Assembly (NCBI RefSeq): GCF_003732265.1
Contig: NZ_MOBK01000006.1
Location: 682,001-746,000 of the forward strand
Direction: 5' to 3'
Length of the DNA stretch: 64,000 bases
Source: Pseudomonas brassicacearum
GTDB lineage: Bacteria; Pseudomonadota; Gammaproteobacteria; Pseudomonadales; Pseudomonadaceae
Shown here: positions 27,135 to 36,755 of the stretch, piece after piece
How the letters are laid out: each line of letters begins with the position of its first letter
Position numbering within the stretch: position 1 is the first letter of the stretch
Program-made: the position numbers and the translations under genes
The notes under the pieces: generated by a model
What the model saw: the letters and a program-made list of their open reading frames with translations, nothing else
Database searches by the model: none
What the model was told of the DNA's origin: nothing

Positions 27135-28355
27135 ATGGCTATCGAAATCAAAGCCCCCACTTTCCCGGAATCGGTTGCCGATGGCACCGTTGCCACCTGG
27201 CACAAAAAACCAGGCGACGCTGTAAAGCGTGATGACCTGATCGTCGACATCGAAACCGACAAGGTTGTGCTGGAAGTGTTGGCGACTGCTGACGGCGTAC
27301 TGGGCGCTATCGTCAAGAACGAAGGCGACACCGTTCTGTCCGACGAAGTCCTGGGCTCCATCGAAGCGGGCGGCGCTGCTGCTGCCCCGGCTGCCGCTGC
27401 TGCTCCGGTCGCTGCACAAGCTGCTGCTCCAGCCGCTGAAGGCGAAGACGATCCTGTTGCTGCACCGGCTGCTCGCAAGCTGGCTGAAGAAAACGGCATC
27501 AACATCGCTTCCGTTGCCGGTACTGGCAAAGGCGGTCGTGTGACCAAGGAAGACGTGGTTGCAGCGGTTGCTGCCAAGAAAGCCGCTCCGGCTGCCGCGC
27601 CTGCCAAGGCTGCTACTCCTGCTGCCGCTGCTCCTGTGTTCGCCGCTGGTGACCGCATCGAGAAGCGCGTTCCGATGACCCGCGTTCGCGCTACCGTGGC
27701 CAAGCGTCTGGTAGAAGCTCAGTCGAACATGGCGATGCTGACCACTTTCAACGAAGTCGACATGACCGAAGTCATGGCCCTGCGTTCGAAGTACAAGGAC
27801 CTGTTCGAGAAGTCCCACAACGGCGTACGCCTGGGCTTCATGTCGTTCTTCGTGAAAGCGGCCACCGAAGCACTGAAACGCTTCCCGGCTGTCAACGCGT
27901 CGATCGACGGTGCTGACATCGTTTACCACGGCTACGCCGACGTTGGTGTTGCTGTTTCCAGCGACCGTGGCCTGGTTGTACCGGTTCTGCGTAACGCCGA
28001 ACTGATGAGCCTGGCTGAAATCGAAGGCGGCATCGCTACCTTCGGCAAAAAAGCCCGTGACGGCAAACTGTCGATGGACGAAATGACCGGCGGCACGTTC
28101 ACCATCACCAACGGTGGTACCTTCGGTTCGATGATGTCGACCCCGATCGTCAACCCGCCGCAAGCGGCTATCCTGGGCATGCACAACATTCTGCAGCGCC
28201 CGATGGCGATCAACGGTCAGGTGGTTATCCGTCCGATGATGTACCTGGCTCTGTCCTACGATCACCGTCTGATCGATGGCAAAGAAGCTGTGACCTTCCT
28301 GGTTACCATCAAGAACCTGCTGGAAGACCCGGCTCGTTTGTTGCTGGATATCTGA
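27135..28355 (+). CDS. sucB: Dihydrolipoyl succinyltransferase (E2) of 2-oxoglutarate dehydrogenase
   Basis: A 406-residue core protein with three domains. The lipoyl domain has K43 in [10 protein letters not shown]. An Ala/Pro-rich linker leads to a peripheral subunit-binding domain ([20 protein letters not shown], about residues 113-132). A second Ala-rich linker leads to the catalytic domain ending in [13 protein letters not shown] (the HxxxDG motif). It follows sucA by 42 bases. Confidence 0.98.
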   Translation: MAIEIKAPTFPESVADGTVATWHKKPGDAVKRDDLIVDIETDKVVLEVLATADGVLGAIVKNEGDTVLSDEVLGSIEAGGAAAAPAAAAAPVAAQAAAPAAEGEDDPVAAPAARKLAEENGINIASVAGTGKGGRVTKEDVVAAVAAKKAAPAAAPAKAATPAAAAPVFAAGDRIEKRVPMTRVRATVAKRLVEAQSNMAMLTTFNEVDMTEVMALRSKYKDLFEKSHNGVRLGFMSFFVKAATEALKRFPAVNASIDGADIVYHGYADVGVAVSSDRGLVVPVLRNAELMSLAEIEGGIATFGKKARDGKLSMDEMTGGTFTITNGGTFGSMMSTPIVNPPQAAILGMHNILQRPMAINGQVVIRPMMYLALSYDHRLIDGKEAVTFLVTIKNLLEDPARLLLDI

Positions 28356-28366
28356 TAGAAGCGGCC

Positions 28367-28430
28367 GCGAGCTGCAAGCTTCAAGCTGCAAGAAAAGGCA
28401 GTTTGGCTTGTAGCTTGCGGCTTCAAGCTT
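28367..28430. repeat. Inverted repeat of the AGCTTCAAGCTGCAAG type between sucB and lpdG
   Basis: The left arm CGAGCTGCAAGCTTCAAGCT and a right arm CTTGTAGCTTGCGGCTTCAA are imperfect inverted copies around about 15 bases. This is a pseudomonad repeat family unrelated in sequence to the GGGCTTGCTC REPs. It sits inside the suc operon, where it may stabilise upstream mRNA. Confidence 0.75.
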
Positions 28431-28452
28431 TTCGCTAAAGAGGATTTTTTGA

Positions 28453-29889
<1,437 letters not shown>

Positions 29890-29936
29890 GACAATAAGAA
29901 ACCACGGCGGTATGGCCCGTCGTGAGCCTTGCATGC

Positions 29937-30051
29937 AAGACTCACCGCGGAATATCCGCTGGACGCAGTCTTGCGTAGCTGCACCGGTTGTCCGGAAAGG
30001 CTACGCAAGCAGCAGTCACAGGTGGTGCGGCACTTGAACAAGTGCAGCACC
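29937..30051 (+). promoter_or_regulatory. Three-hairpin leader RNA upstream of sucC
   Basis: Three consecutive stems: AAGACT/AGTCTT (29937-29972) enclosing GCGGA-ATA-TCCGC; TTGCGTAGC/GCTACGCAA (29971-30008); and GGTGC plus CACTTG-aa-CAAGTG plus GCACC (30024-30051). They end 34 bases before the sucC start, with no T run. A structured motif upstream of sucC has been described computationally in pseudomonads; this is likely a member, but I could not compare it. Confidence 0.6.
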
Positions 30052-30085
30052 GAATGCGCAGTACCTAACGAAGACGGTAATAAGC

Positions 30086-31252
30086 ATGAATCTTCACGAG
30101 TATCAGGGTAAGCAGCTGTTCGCTGAATACGGCCTGCCAGTTTCCACCGGTTACGCAGTAGACACCCCGGAAGCAGCAGCAGAAGCTTGCGACAAAATCG
30201 GCGGCACCGAGTGGGTTGTCAAAGCCCAGGTCCACGCTGGTGGTCGCGGTAAAGCGGGCGGCGTTAAGCTGGTTCGCAGCAAAGAAGACGCTAAGGCATT
30301 CGCACAGCAGTGGCTGGGCAAGCGTCTGGTGACTTACCAGACTGACGCCAATGGTCAGCCAGTCACCAAGATCCTGGTTGAATCGTGCACTGATATCGCT
30401 AAAGAGCTGTACCTGGGCGCTGTCGTTGACCGTTCGAGCCGTCGTATCGTGTTCATGGCTTCCACCGAAGGTGGCGTGGACATCGAGAAAATCGCTCACG
30501 ACACTCCAGAAAAAATCCTGAAAGCCACTATCGATCCACTGGTTGGCGCTCAGCCATTCCAGGGTCGCGAGCTGGCATTCCAGTTGGGTCTGGAAGGCAA
30601 GCAAGTTGCTCAGTTCGCCAAGATCTTCGTAGGTCTGGCCAAGCTGTTCAAGGATCACGACCTGGCTCTGCTGGAAGTGAACCCGCTGGTGATCAAGGCT
30701 GACGGCGATCTGCATTGCCTCGACGCCAAGATCAACATCGACGCCAACGCCATGTACCGTCAGCCTAAGCTGAAGACTTTCCACGATCCGTCGCAAGACG
30801 ATCCGCGCGAAGCGCACGCTGCCAAGTTCGAACTGAACTACGTAGCACTGGAAGGCAACATCGGTTGCATGGTCAACGGTGCTGGCCTGGCCATGGGTAC
30901 CATGGACATCGTCAACCTGCATGGCGGCAAACCAGCCAACTTCCTCGACGTGGGCGGCGGTGCTACCAAAGAACGCGTTACCGAAGCGTTCAAGATCATT
31001 CTGTCCGACACTAACGTCGCTGCAGTATTGGTTAACATCTTCGGCGGCATCGTTCGTTGCGACATGATTGCCGAAGGCATCATCGGCGCAGTGAAAGAAG
31101 TCGGCGTGAAAATCCCGGTTGTTGTTCGCCTTGAAGGCAACAACGCTGAGCTGGGCGCTAAAGTACTGGCAGAAAGCGGTTTGAACATCATCGCTGCTAC
31201 CAGCCTGACCGACGCTGCTCAACAAGTCGTTAAAGCTGCGGAGGGCAAATAA
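30086..31252 (+). CDS. sucC: Succinyl-CoA ligase, beta subunit
   Basis: A 388-residue ATP-grasp subunit: [20 protein letters not shown] start, nucleotide-binding [19 protein letters not shown] (about residues 43-61), LEVNPLV metal region and the C-terminal [18 protein letters not shown] ligase domain. With SucD it converts succinyl-CoA to succinate with nucleotide triphosphate formation. Its TAA shares an A with the sucD ATG. Confidence 0.98.
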   Translation: MNLHEYQGKQLFAEYGLPVSTGYAVDTPEAAAEACDKIGGTEWVVKAQVHAGGRGKAGGVKLVRSKEDAKAFAQQWLGKRLVTYQTDANGQPVTKILVESCTDIAKELYLGAVVDRSSRRIVFMASTEGGVDIEKIAHDTPEKILKATIDPLVGAQPFQGRELAFQLGLEGKQVAQFAKIFVGLAKLFKDHDLALLEVNPLVIKADGDLHCLDAKINIDANAMYRQPKLKTFHDPSQDDPREAHAAKFELNYVALEGNIGCMVNGAGLAMGTMDIVNLHGGKPANFLDVGGGATKERVTEAFKIILSDTNVAAVLVNIFGGIVRCDMIAEGIIGAVKEVGVKIPVVVRLEGNNAELGAKVLAESGLNIIAATSLTDAAQQVVKAAEGK

Positions 31253-32133
31253 TGAGCGTCCTGATCAATAAAGACACCAAAGTTATCTGCCAGGGTATTA
31301 CCGGTTCGCAAGGTAGTTTCCACACCCAGCAAGCTCTGGAATACGGCACCAAGATGGTTGGCGGCGTAACTCCGGGCAAAGGCGGCACCGAGCACCTGGG
31401 CCTGCCAGTGTTCAACACCGTGAAAGACGCTGTAGCTGCCACTGGCGCCACCGCCAGCGTGATCTACGTTCCAGCTCCTTTCTGCAAGGATTCCATCCTG
31501 GAAGCAGCTTTCGGCGGCATCAAGCTGATCGTCTGCATCACCGAAGGCATTCCTACCCTGGACATGCTGGACGCTAAAGTTAAGTGCGACGAGCTGGGCG
31601 TAGTCCTGATCGGCCCTAACTGCCCAGGCGTGATCACTCCAGGCGAATGCAAGATCGGCATCATGCCAGGTCACATTCACTTGCCAGGCAAGGTCGGTAT
31701 CGTTTCCCGTTCCGGCACCCTGACCTACGAAGCTGTTAAGCAGACTACTGACGCCGGTTTCGGTCAGTCGACTTGCGTCGGCATCGGCGGTGACCCGATC
31801 CCGGGTTCGAACTTCATCGACATCCTGAAGCTGTTCCAGGAAGACCCGAAGACCGAAGCGATCGTCATGATCGGTGAGATCGGCGGTTCGGCTGAAGAAG
31901 AAGCGGCTGCCTACATCAAGGCACACGTGACCAAGCCGGTTGTTTCCTACATCGCTGGTGTGACTGCCCCTGCGGGCAAGCGCATGGGCCATGCTGGCGC
32001 AATCATCTCTGGCGGCAAAGGCACTGCAGACGAGAAGTTTGCTGCCCTGGAAGACGCAGGCGTTAAAACCGTGCGTTCGCTGGCAGACATCGGCAAGGCT
32101 TTGTCCGAGCTGACCGGTTGGGCAATGAAGTAA
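31252..32133 (+). CDS. sucD: Succinyl-CoA ligase, alpha subunit
   Basis: A 293-residue CoA-binding subunit with the [14 protein letters not shown]oA site (about residues 13-26), [18 protein letters not shown], and the phosphohistidine motif [12 protein letters not shown] near residue 245. It overlaps sucC by one base and ends the operon before a terminator. Confidence 0.98.
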   Translation: MSVLINKDTKVICQGITGSQGSFHTQQALEYGTKMVGGVTPGKGGTEHLGLPVFNTVKDAVAATGATASVIYVPAPFCKDSILEAAFGGIKLIVCITEGIPTLDMLDAKVKCDELGVVLIGPNCPGVITPGECKIGIMPGHIHLPGKVGIVSRSGTLTYEAVKQTTDAGFGQSTCVGIGGDPIPGSNFIDILKLFQEDPKTEAIVMIGEIGGSAEEEAAAYIKAHVTKPVVSYIAGVTAPAGKRMGHAGAIISGGKGTADEKFAALEDAGVKTVRSLADIGKALSELTGWAMK

Positions 32134-32164
32134 GCCTCGCGCTTACTTCACGCTTCACCAAACA

Positions 32165-32187
32165 AAGGCCACCTTCGGGTGGCCTTT
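32165..32187 (+). terminator. Terminator of the sdh-suc operon
   Basis: The stem AAGGCCACC with GGTGGCCTT around a TTCG tetraloop, 31 bases after sucD. The T tail is short (TTTG). Confidence 0.75.
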
Positions 32188-32217
32188 GTCGTTTCCGGGA
32201 TTCGTGGTGATCTTGCG

Positions 32218-32292
32218 GACCTCTTCGCGAGCAAGCCCGCTCCCACATTTGACCGCATTCTAATGTGGGAGCGGGCTTGCTTGCGAAGGCGG
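32218..32292. repeat. REPIN, GGGAGCGGGCTTGCTCGCGA class
   Basis: A compact inverted pair of the dominant class (CTTCGCGAGCAAGCCCGCTC and its complement) with a spacer of about 20 bases, in the sucD-brnQ gap. Confidence 0.9.
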
Positions 32293-32446
32293 ACTTACAG
32301 GCGACAACCATTAACATGCAAAAACGCGACACAGAAACGTCGCGTATCGGATAGTTCGCCCTCTAACAGTGCGTTTCCAGGCCAAATTCGTTAGGCTAGC
32401 CGCCATTTTTGCGTCCGCGACCCACAAGGTTGCTACGCGCTAAAGG

Positions 32447-32494
32447 GTCAGTCCTATACGGACCGACAGCATTTCCCTCACCCCACAGGGAAAT
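32447..32494 (+). promoter_or_regulatory. Two-hairpin leader upstream of brnQ
   Basis: Hairpin one: GTCAGTCC, loop TATAC, GGACCGAC (32447-32467, one G-U pair). Hairpin two: ATTTCCCT, 8-base loop, AGGGAAAT (32471-32494). They end 40 bases before brnQ. No leader peptide or T run was found; the rest of the 400-base gap holds the sucD terminator and a REPIN. Confidence 0.4.
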
Positions 32495-32534
32495 CCCTCT
32501 CTAAATTCCGATTCAGTAGTGTGGTATTTCCTTA

Positions 32535-33848
32535 ATGAAAGTGTTGAAAGGCCAGGACATCCTGGCACTTGGTTTTATGACGTTTGCCCTGTTTGTCGGG
32601 GCTGGCAACATCATCTTCCCGCCTATCGTCGGTTTGCAGTCCGGGCCTAATGTCTGGATGGCGGCGCTGGGCTTTCTGATCACCGCAGTCGGTTTGCCAG
32701 TGATCACGGTTGTCGCGCTGGCGAAAGTCGGTGGTGCGATGGATGCCCTGAGCAGCCCGATCGGCAAAGTCGCCGGCGGTGTGCTGGCAGCCGCGTGCTA
32801 CCTCGCCGTCGGCCCGCTGTTCGCCACCCCGCGCACCGCGACCGTGTCGTTCGAAGTGGGCCTGGCACCGCTGACCGGTGAAAGCCCATTGGCGCTGTTT
32901 CTCTACAGTTCGGTGTACTTCCTGCTGGTGTTCTTCATCTCGCTCTATCCTGGCCGTTTGCTGGATACCGTAGGACGTTTCCTCGCGCCACTGAAAATCA
33001 TCGCCCTGGCAGCACTCGGCATCGCCGCGTTTGCCTTGCCGGCCGGTGATATTGGCCAGGCCACGCCTGAATACGTAGCGGCACCGTTTTCCCAAGGCTT
33101 CATCAATGGTTACCTGACCATGGATACCTTGGGTGCATTGGTGTTCGGCATCGTTATCGTCAACGCGATCCGCTCCCGAGGTGTTGAATCGCCGGTGCTG
33201 ATCACCCGTTACGCGATCATTGCCGGGCTGATTGCCGGCGTGGGCCTGGCGCTGGTTTACGTCAGCCTGTTCCGCCTCGGTTCGGGCAGCCACGAAGTAG
33301 CCGCCGGTGCAACCAACGGCGCGGCGGTCTTGCACGCCTATGTTCAACACACCTTCGGTTCGTTGGGCAGCGGCTTCCTCGCGGTGCTGATCTCCCTGGC
33401 CTGCCTGGTGACGGCGGTCGGCCTGACCTGTGCCTGCGCCGAGTACTTCAGCCGTGTGCTGCCGCTGTCCTACAAGACCTTGGTGATCATCCTGGCGGTG
33501 TTCTCCTTGTTTGTGTCCAACCTGGGCCTGACCAAGCTGATTGCGTTCTCGATCCCGGTACTGACCGCGATTTACCCGCCGTGCATCGCCTTGGTAGCGC
33601 TGAGCTTCTGCAAGGACTTCTGGCATGAGCAGGGCCGCATCGTCGGTCCGGTGATGCTGGTGTCGTTCATTTTCGGCCTGATCGATGCGCTCAAGGGTGC
33701 GGGTCTGGCGGACTGGATGCCGACTCAGTTGTCACACCTGCCGCTGAGCGAGCAGGGCCTGGCGTGGCTGGTACCGTCGGTCATGACCCTGGTGGTCGCA
33801 GTGGTTTGCGATCGTCTGCTGGGCAAGCGCGAAGAAGCGCTGGCTTGA
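32535..33848 (+). CDS. brnQ: Branched-chain amino acid:cation symporter
   Basis: A 437-residue LIVCS-family transporter with 12 hydrophobic helices, starting [20 protein letters not shown] and carrying [14 protein letters not shown] (about residues 21-34) and [16 protein letters not shown] (about 91-106), both typical of BrnQ/BraB. It imports leucine, isoleucine and valine with sodium or protons. Monocistronic, with a terminator after it. Confidence 0.95.
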   Translation: MKVLKGQDILALGFMTFALFVGAGNIIFPPIVGLQSGPNVWMAALGFLITAVGLPVITVVALAKVGGAMDALSSPIGKVAGGVLAAACYLAVGPLFATPRTATVSFEVGLAPLTGESPLALFLYSSVYFLLVFFISLYPGRLLDTVGRFLAPLKIIALAALGIAAFALPAGDIGQATPEYVAAPFSQGFINGYLTMDTLGALVFGIVIVNAIRSRGVESPVLITRYAIIAGLIAGVGLALVYVSLFRLGSGSHEVAAGATNGAAVLHAYVQHTFGSLGSGFLAVLISLACLVTAVGLTCACAEYFSRVLPLSYKTLVIILAVFSLFVSNLGLTKLIAFSIPVLTAIYPPCIALVALSFCKDFWHEQGRIVGPVMLVSFIFGLIDALKGAGLADWMPTQLSHLPLSEQGLAWLVPSVMTLVVAVVCDRLLGKREEALA

Positions 33849-33892
33849 GTCGCTGAACGGCCCTTCACAAGCGGGCCAGCAAGCTGAAACAG

Positions 33893-33926
33893 AAATGCCC
33901 CGTATCAATCGATACGGGGCATTTTT
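33893..33926 (+). terminator. Intrinsic terminator after brnQ
   Basis: A 14-base perfect stem, AAATGCCCCGTATC with its complement around AATC, followed by TTT, 45 bases after the stop. Confidence 0.9.
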
Positions 33927-34001
33927 TATGGGCGTGATGCGGTGCCTTTTTCCTTGAGCTAACGTCGAACTACTGCCAAAACCACTTCTGGGGGCGAACC
34001 T

Positions 34002-34115
34002 TTGTGGCGAGGGGGCTTGCCCCCGTTGGGGCGCGCAGCGGCCCTGCGCGTTTCGGGGACTGCTGCGCAGTCCAACGGGGGCAAGCCCCCTCGCCACAAA
34101 AGCCCGCTCCCACAG
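34002..34115. repeat. REPIN, GTGGCGAGGGGGCTTGCCCC class, plus a REP remnant
   Basis: Inverted pair: GTGGCGAGGGGGCTTGCCCC at the left and its complement ending near 34098, with inner palindromes around GCGCAGCGGCC. A half-copy of the dominant class (AGCCCGCTCCCACAG) abuts it at 34101-34115, so two families have landed in one spot. Confidence 0.8.
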
Positions 34116-34152
34116 GTTTTCGGTTTTCCGCACCTACATCACAAGGACCTGC

Positions 34153-34890
34153 ATGTCGTTCATCCACGCCAACCTGATCCACATCCTCGCCGCGCTCTGG
34201 TTTGTCATCTGCTGGGGCGGTTACACCCGGTATGCCTCGTGGAAGGGCCGCGACACCGCGTGCCTGGCCAGCGTGTTGCACCTGTACCGCGAAGACTGGA
34301 TGCGCCGCATGCTGTTGCGCGACAACCGCATCGCCGACGCCAGCGTGATCGGCAACCTGGAGCGCAACGCCTCGTTCTTCGCCTCCAGTACCTTGATTAT
34401 CCTGGCCGGCATCCTCACCGTGCTGGGTGCTTCCGAAAGGGCCGTGTCGTTGCTGGCGGACATCCCGATGGTGCAGCAGGCGTCCCAGGGCATGTCCGAG
34501 ATCAAGTTGCTGTGCCTGGCGCTGGTGTTTGTCTACGCGTTCTTCACGTTTAGCTGGTGCATGCGCCAATACAACTTCGCGGCGATTCTGGTGGGCTCGG
34601 CGCCGATGGTGGGTGAGCGCCATGTGTCCGAACAGGAACGCAAAGCCTTTGCCGCTCGTGCGGCTCGGGTCATCTCGATGGCGGCCAACCAGTTCAACTT
34701 CGGCCTGCGTTCCTATTACTTCGGCATGACCATGCTGGCCTGGTTCGTCAGTCCGTGGCTGTTCATGCTGATGAGTGCGGGCGTAGTGCTGGTGTTGTAT
34801 CGCCGGGAGTTTCATTCCGACGTTCTCGACGTGATGGTCTATACCCCTACAGAGGCACCCTTGCCCGAGGCGAACAGAGAGGCCGCTTGA
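34153..34890 (+). CDS. DUF599 membrane protein
   Basis: A 245-residue inner-membrane protein with about four hydrophobic helices. Segments YREDWMRRMLLRDNRIADAS and MSMAANQFNFGLRSYYFG-like (ISMAANQFNFGLRSYYF) are characteristic of DUF599, which has no established function. Its stop shares a base with the start of the MAPEG gene, so the two form an operon. Confidence 0.8.
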   Translation: MSFIHANLIHILAALWFVICWGGYTRYASWKGRDTACLASVLHLYREDWMRRMLLRDNRIADASVIGNLERNASFFASSTLIILAGILTVLGASERAVSLLADIPMVQQASQGMSEIKLLCLALVFVYAFFTFSWCMRQYNFAAILVGSAPMVGERHVSEQERKAFAARAARVISMAANQFNFGLRSYYFGMTMLAWFVSPWLFMLMSAGVVLVLYRREFHSDVLDVMVYTPTEAPLPEANREAA

Positions 34891-35291
34891 TGAGTATTCC
34901 GTTCTGGTGTGTGTTTATCAGCGCATTACTGATTTACGTGGCCCGCATGCCGGTGGCCAAGGCAATGAAAGAGCAGGGCGGTTACAACAATCACGCGCCA
35001 AGGGAGCAACAGGCGCAGCTCACTGGCTTCGGCGCCCGAGCCGTGGCCGCACACCAGAACTGTTTCGAGGCCTTTATATTGTTTGCGGTGGGGGTGTTGA
35101 TGGCGCACACCACGCAAACGGCGGGATGGCTGATCGACCTGCTGGCGATCATCTTTGTGATCACACGGGTTATTTATTTGCTGTGTTACTGGGGCGATCT
35201 GCCCTGGCAGCGCAGTCTCGTCTGGATTGTCGGTTTCGTCTGTTCATTGTTGTTGATGATTAGTCCGACTTTTAGAACCGTTTTGCTCTAA
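34890..35291 (+). CDS. MAPEG-family membrane protein
   Basis: A 133-residue protein with four helices. The ARAVAAHQNCFEAFILFAVGV segment (about residues 49-68) and the tyrosine-rich VITRVIYLLCYWGDLPWQR C-terminal part are typical of the MAPEG fold (eicosanoid/glutathione enzymes in eukaryotes). The bacterial substrate is unknown. The start was set at the ATG overlapping the DUF599 stop. Confidence 0.85.
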   Translation: MSIPFWCVFISALLIYVARMPVAKAMKEQGGYNNHAPREQQAQLTGFGARAVAAHQNCFEAFILFAVGVLMAHTTQTAGWLIDLLAIIFVITRVIYLLCYWGDLPWQRSLVWIVGFVCSLLLMISPTFRTVLL

Positions 35292-35309
35292 CGGTGCAAA
35301 TCGCACGCA

Positions 35310-35340
35310 AAAGAAAACCCGCACTTGGCGGGTTTTCTTT
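35310..35340. terminator. Bidirectional intrinsic terminator
   Basis: A 13-base stem, AAAGAAAACCCGC with its complement around ACTTG; T runs on both sides. It serves the MAPEG gene and the leftward small lipoprotein gene. Confidence 0.9.
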
Positions 35341-35358
35341 ATCACGCTAAAAACTGAT

Positions 35359-35592
35359 TTAGTTCTTAGGTGCTTCTTTTGCTGCGGCTTCGTTCGATTC
35401 AGCCTGAGCTTTGGCAGCTTCGGCGTTTTCTTTCGCAGCGTCGTTCACTTTATCCTGAGCTTTGTTCATGTCTTGCTGAGCTTGCTCAGCATGTTTAGTA
35501 GCATCTTGAGCTTTGTCCTCGGATTTTTTATCGCAAGCAGCGAGACCGAGGGAAGCGGTCAACATCAAGGCAATAGCTAAAGTCTTACGCAT
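35359..35592 (-). CDS. Small Ala-rich lipoprotein
   Basis: A 77-residue protein with a lipoprotein signal (LAAC, cysteine at residue 20). The mature part is a highly charged Ala/Lys/Glu/Gln helix (DKAQDATKHAEQAQQDMNK and similar) with a coiled-coil character. The AAGGAGA ribosome site selects this ATG over the longer open frame. No enzymatic motif is present. Possibly an Lpp-like structural or stress lipoprotein; this is a guess from composition. Confidence 0.8.
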   Translation of the reverse strand: MRKTLAIALMLTASLGLAACDKKSEDKAQDATKHAEQAQQDMNKAQDKVNDAAKENAEAAKAQAESNEAAAKEAPKN

Positions 35593-35748
35593 GGGGTGTT
35601 TCTCCTTATGGAAATAACTACTGGCCTTTCGAGCACAGCCCGCAGCGTTAAGTTCCTCAATTCGTTCAGATATATAAGTTTGTGATGCGATGGAACTTTT
35701 GCGCGCAGGCGAGCTTCTTTGATCGAGCACTAAGAAGAGTTTTAAGAA

Positions 35749-36225
35749 ATGGCCGAAACCCCCGTTTTTGAGCGCGCGACGCGATTCATGTCGGCGTTGC
35801 GTCATTGTCAGGTCCTCGGACTGCGAGTTCACAGCGCCAGTAATGACGGACTAACGGTCATCTTGCCCTACAGTCCACAAATCGTTGGCAACCCGCAAAC
35901 TGGGGTGATCCACGGAGGCGCACTGACCACTCTGATGGACACCGCGTGCGGCATGTCGACCCTGTGCGTGCTGCCCGAATTCGAAGTCTGCCCGACCCTC
36001 GATTTGCGCATCGATTACATGCATGCCGCCGAACCTCATAAAGACGTCTACGGCTTCGCTCAGTGCTATCGGGTCACCACCGACGTGATCTTCGCCCGAG
36101 GTTTTGCCTATCAGGACGATCCCGAGCACCCTATCGCCCACGTCGTCGGCACGTTCATGCGCATGGGCAAAGCCATCAAAGGCACCAAAGGCTTTGGCGG
36201 CGTCATCGCCGGAGGTGCGCAATGA
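35749..36225 (+). CDS. PaaI-type hot-dog thioesterase, first of a tandem pair
   Basis: A 158-residue hot-dog protein with the PaaI/YigI signature NPQTGVIHGGALTTLMDTACG (about residues 47-67, quoted in two parts: NPQTGVIHGG, ALTTLMDTACG) and LRIDYMHAAEP. Such enzymes hydrolyse acyl- or aryl-CoA thioesters; the substrate is unknown. It overlaps the second thioesterase gene by four bases. Confidence 0.85.
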   Translation: MAETPVFERATRFMSALRHCQVLGLRVHSASNDGLTVILPYSPQIVGNPQTGVIHGGALTTLMDTACGMSTLCVLPEFEVCPTLDLRIDYMHAAEPHKDVYGFAQCYRVTTDVIFARGFAYQDDPEHPIAHVVGTFMRMGKAIKGTKGFGGVIAGGAQ

Positions 36226-36674
36226 CCGATTCCTTCAAGGAGCAACTGCAACAGGCCCACGAGAAGGGCGACTACGCCTCGCTGTTGCATCTGATTCCCT
36301 ACGCCAAACTGATCGGCATCGAGTGTTCACGGGTAGGGGATGACCTGCTGTTTCGCCTGCCATCCAACAAGGACAACATTGGTAACCCTTTATTGCCGGC
36401 GATTCATGGCGGCGTGATCGCCGGGTTCATGGAGCTCTCGGCGGCGCTGCACCTGCTGATTTTCACCGGATCACCCGGTGTGCCGAAAATCATCGACTTC
36501 TCCCTCGACTACCTGCGCGCCGGGCAGTTTCGCGATACCTGGGCCAAATGTCAGGTGTGCCGCCAAGGGCGCCGGGTCGCCAACGTGGCCGTTACCGCCT
36601 GGCAAAGCACCGAAGCCGAACCGATTGCGACGGCCCGCGCCCATTTCAAAATCGAAGAGCCCTTGAAATCCTGA
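36222..36674 (+). CDS. PaaI-type hot-dog thioesterase, second of a tandem pair
   Basis: A 150-residue hot-dog protein with NPLLPAIHGGVIAGFMEL (about residues 52-69) and FSLDYLRAGQ, related to but clearly diverged from its upstream neighbour. Coupled start (ATGA overlap). The pair may form a heteromer, since hot-dog enzymes work as dimers or tetramers. The last codons overlap the presumed sigma-32 promoter of htpG. Confidence 0.85.
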   Translation: MTDSFKEQLQQAHEKGDYASLLHLIPYAKLIGIECSRVGDDLLFRLPSNKDNIGNPLLPAIHGGVIAGFMELSAALHLLIFTGSPGVPKIIDFSLDYLRAGQFRDTWAKCQVCRQGRRVANVAVTAWQSTEAEPIATARAHFKIEEPLKS

Positions 36675-36688
36675 ACACAGCCCCCAAC
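36661..36688 (+). promoter_or_regulatory. Sigma-32-like promoter for htpG
   Basis: CCTTGAAA (CTTGAA at 36662-36667), a 14-base spacer and CCCCAA at 36682-36687 resemble the heat-shock promoter (CTTGAA then CCCCAT). It overlaps the end of the preceding thioesterase gene and predicts a start near 36694, about 60 bases before htpG. Confidence 0.6.
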
Positions 36689-36755
36689 TTTGATGACAAC
36701 CCGCCGCCGACCCTTCAGGTCGCGGCCACTGCCATCTGATTGGAGTTTGATGACC

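Noticed and set aside
24729..28391. A 1220-codon open frame antisense to sucA and sucB
   Set aside because: It follows the codon shadow of two well-supported genes, has a Gln/His/Val-rich composition typical of reverse frames in GC-rich DNA, and no recognisable domain or ribosome site.
28367..28430. Considered as a terminator between sucB and lpdG
   Set aside because: No T run follows the arms, lpdG must be expressed with the complex, and the arms match a pseudomonad repeat family.
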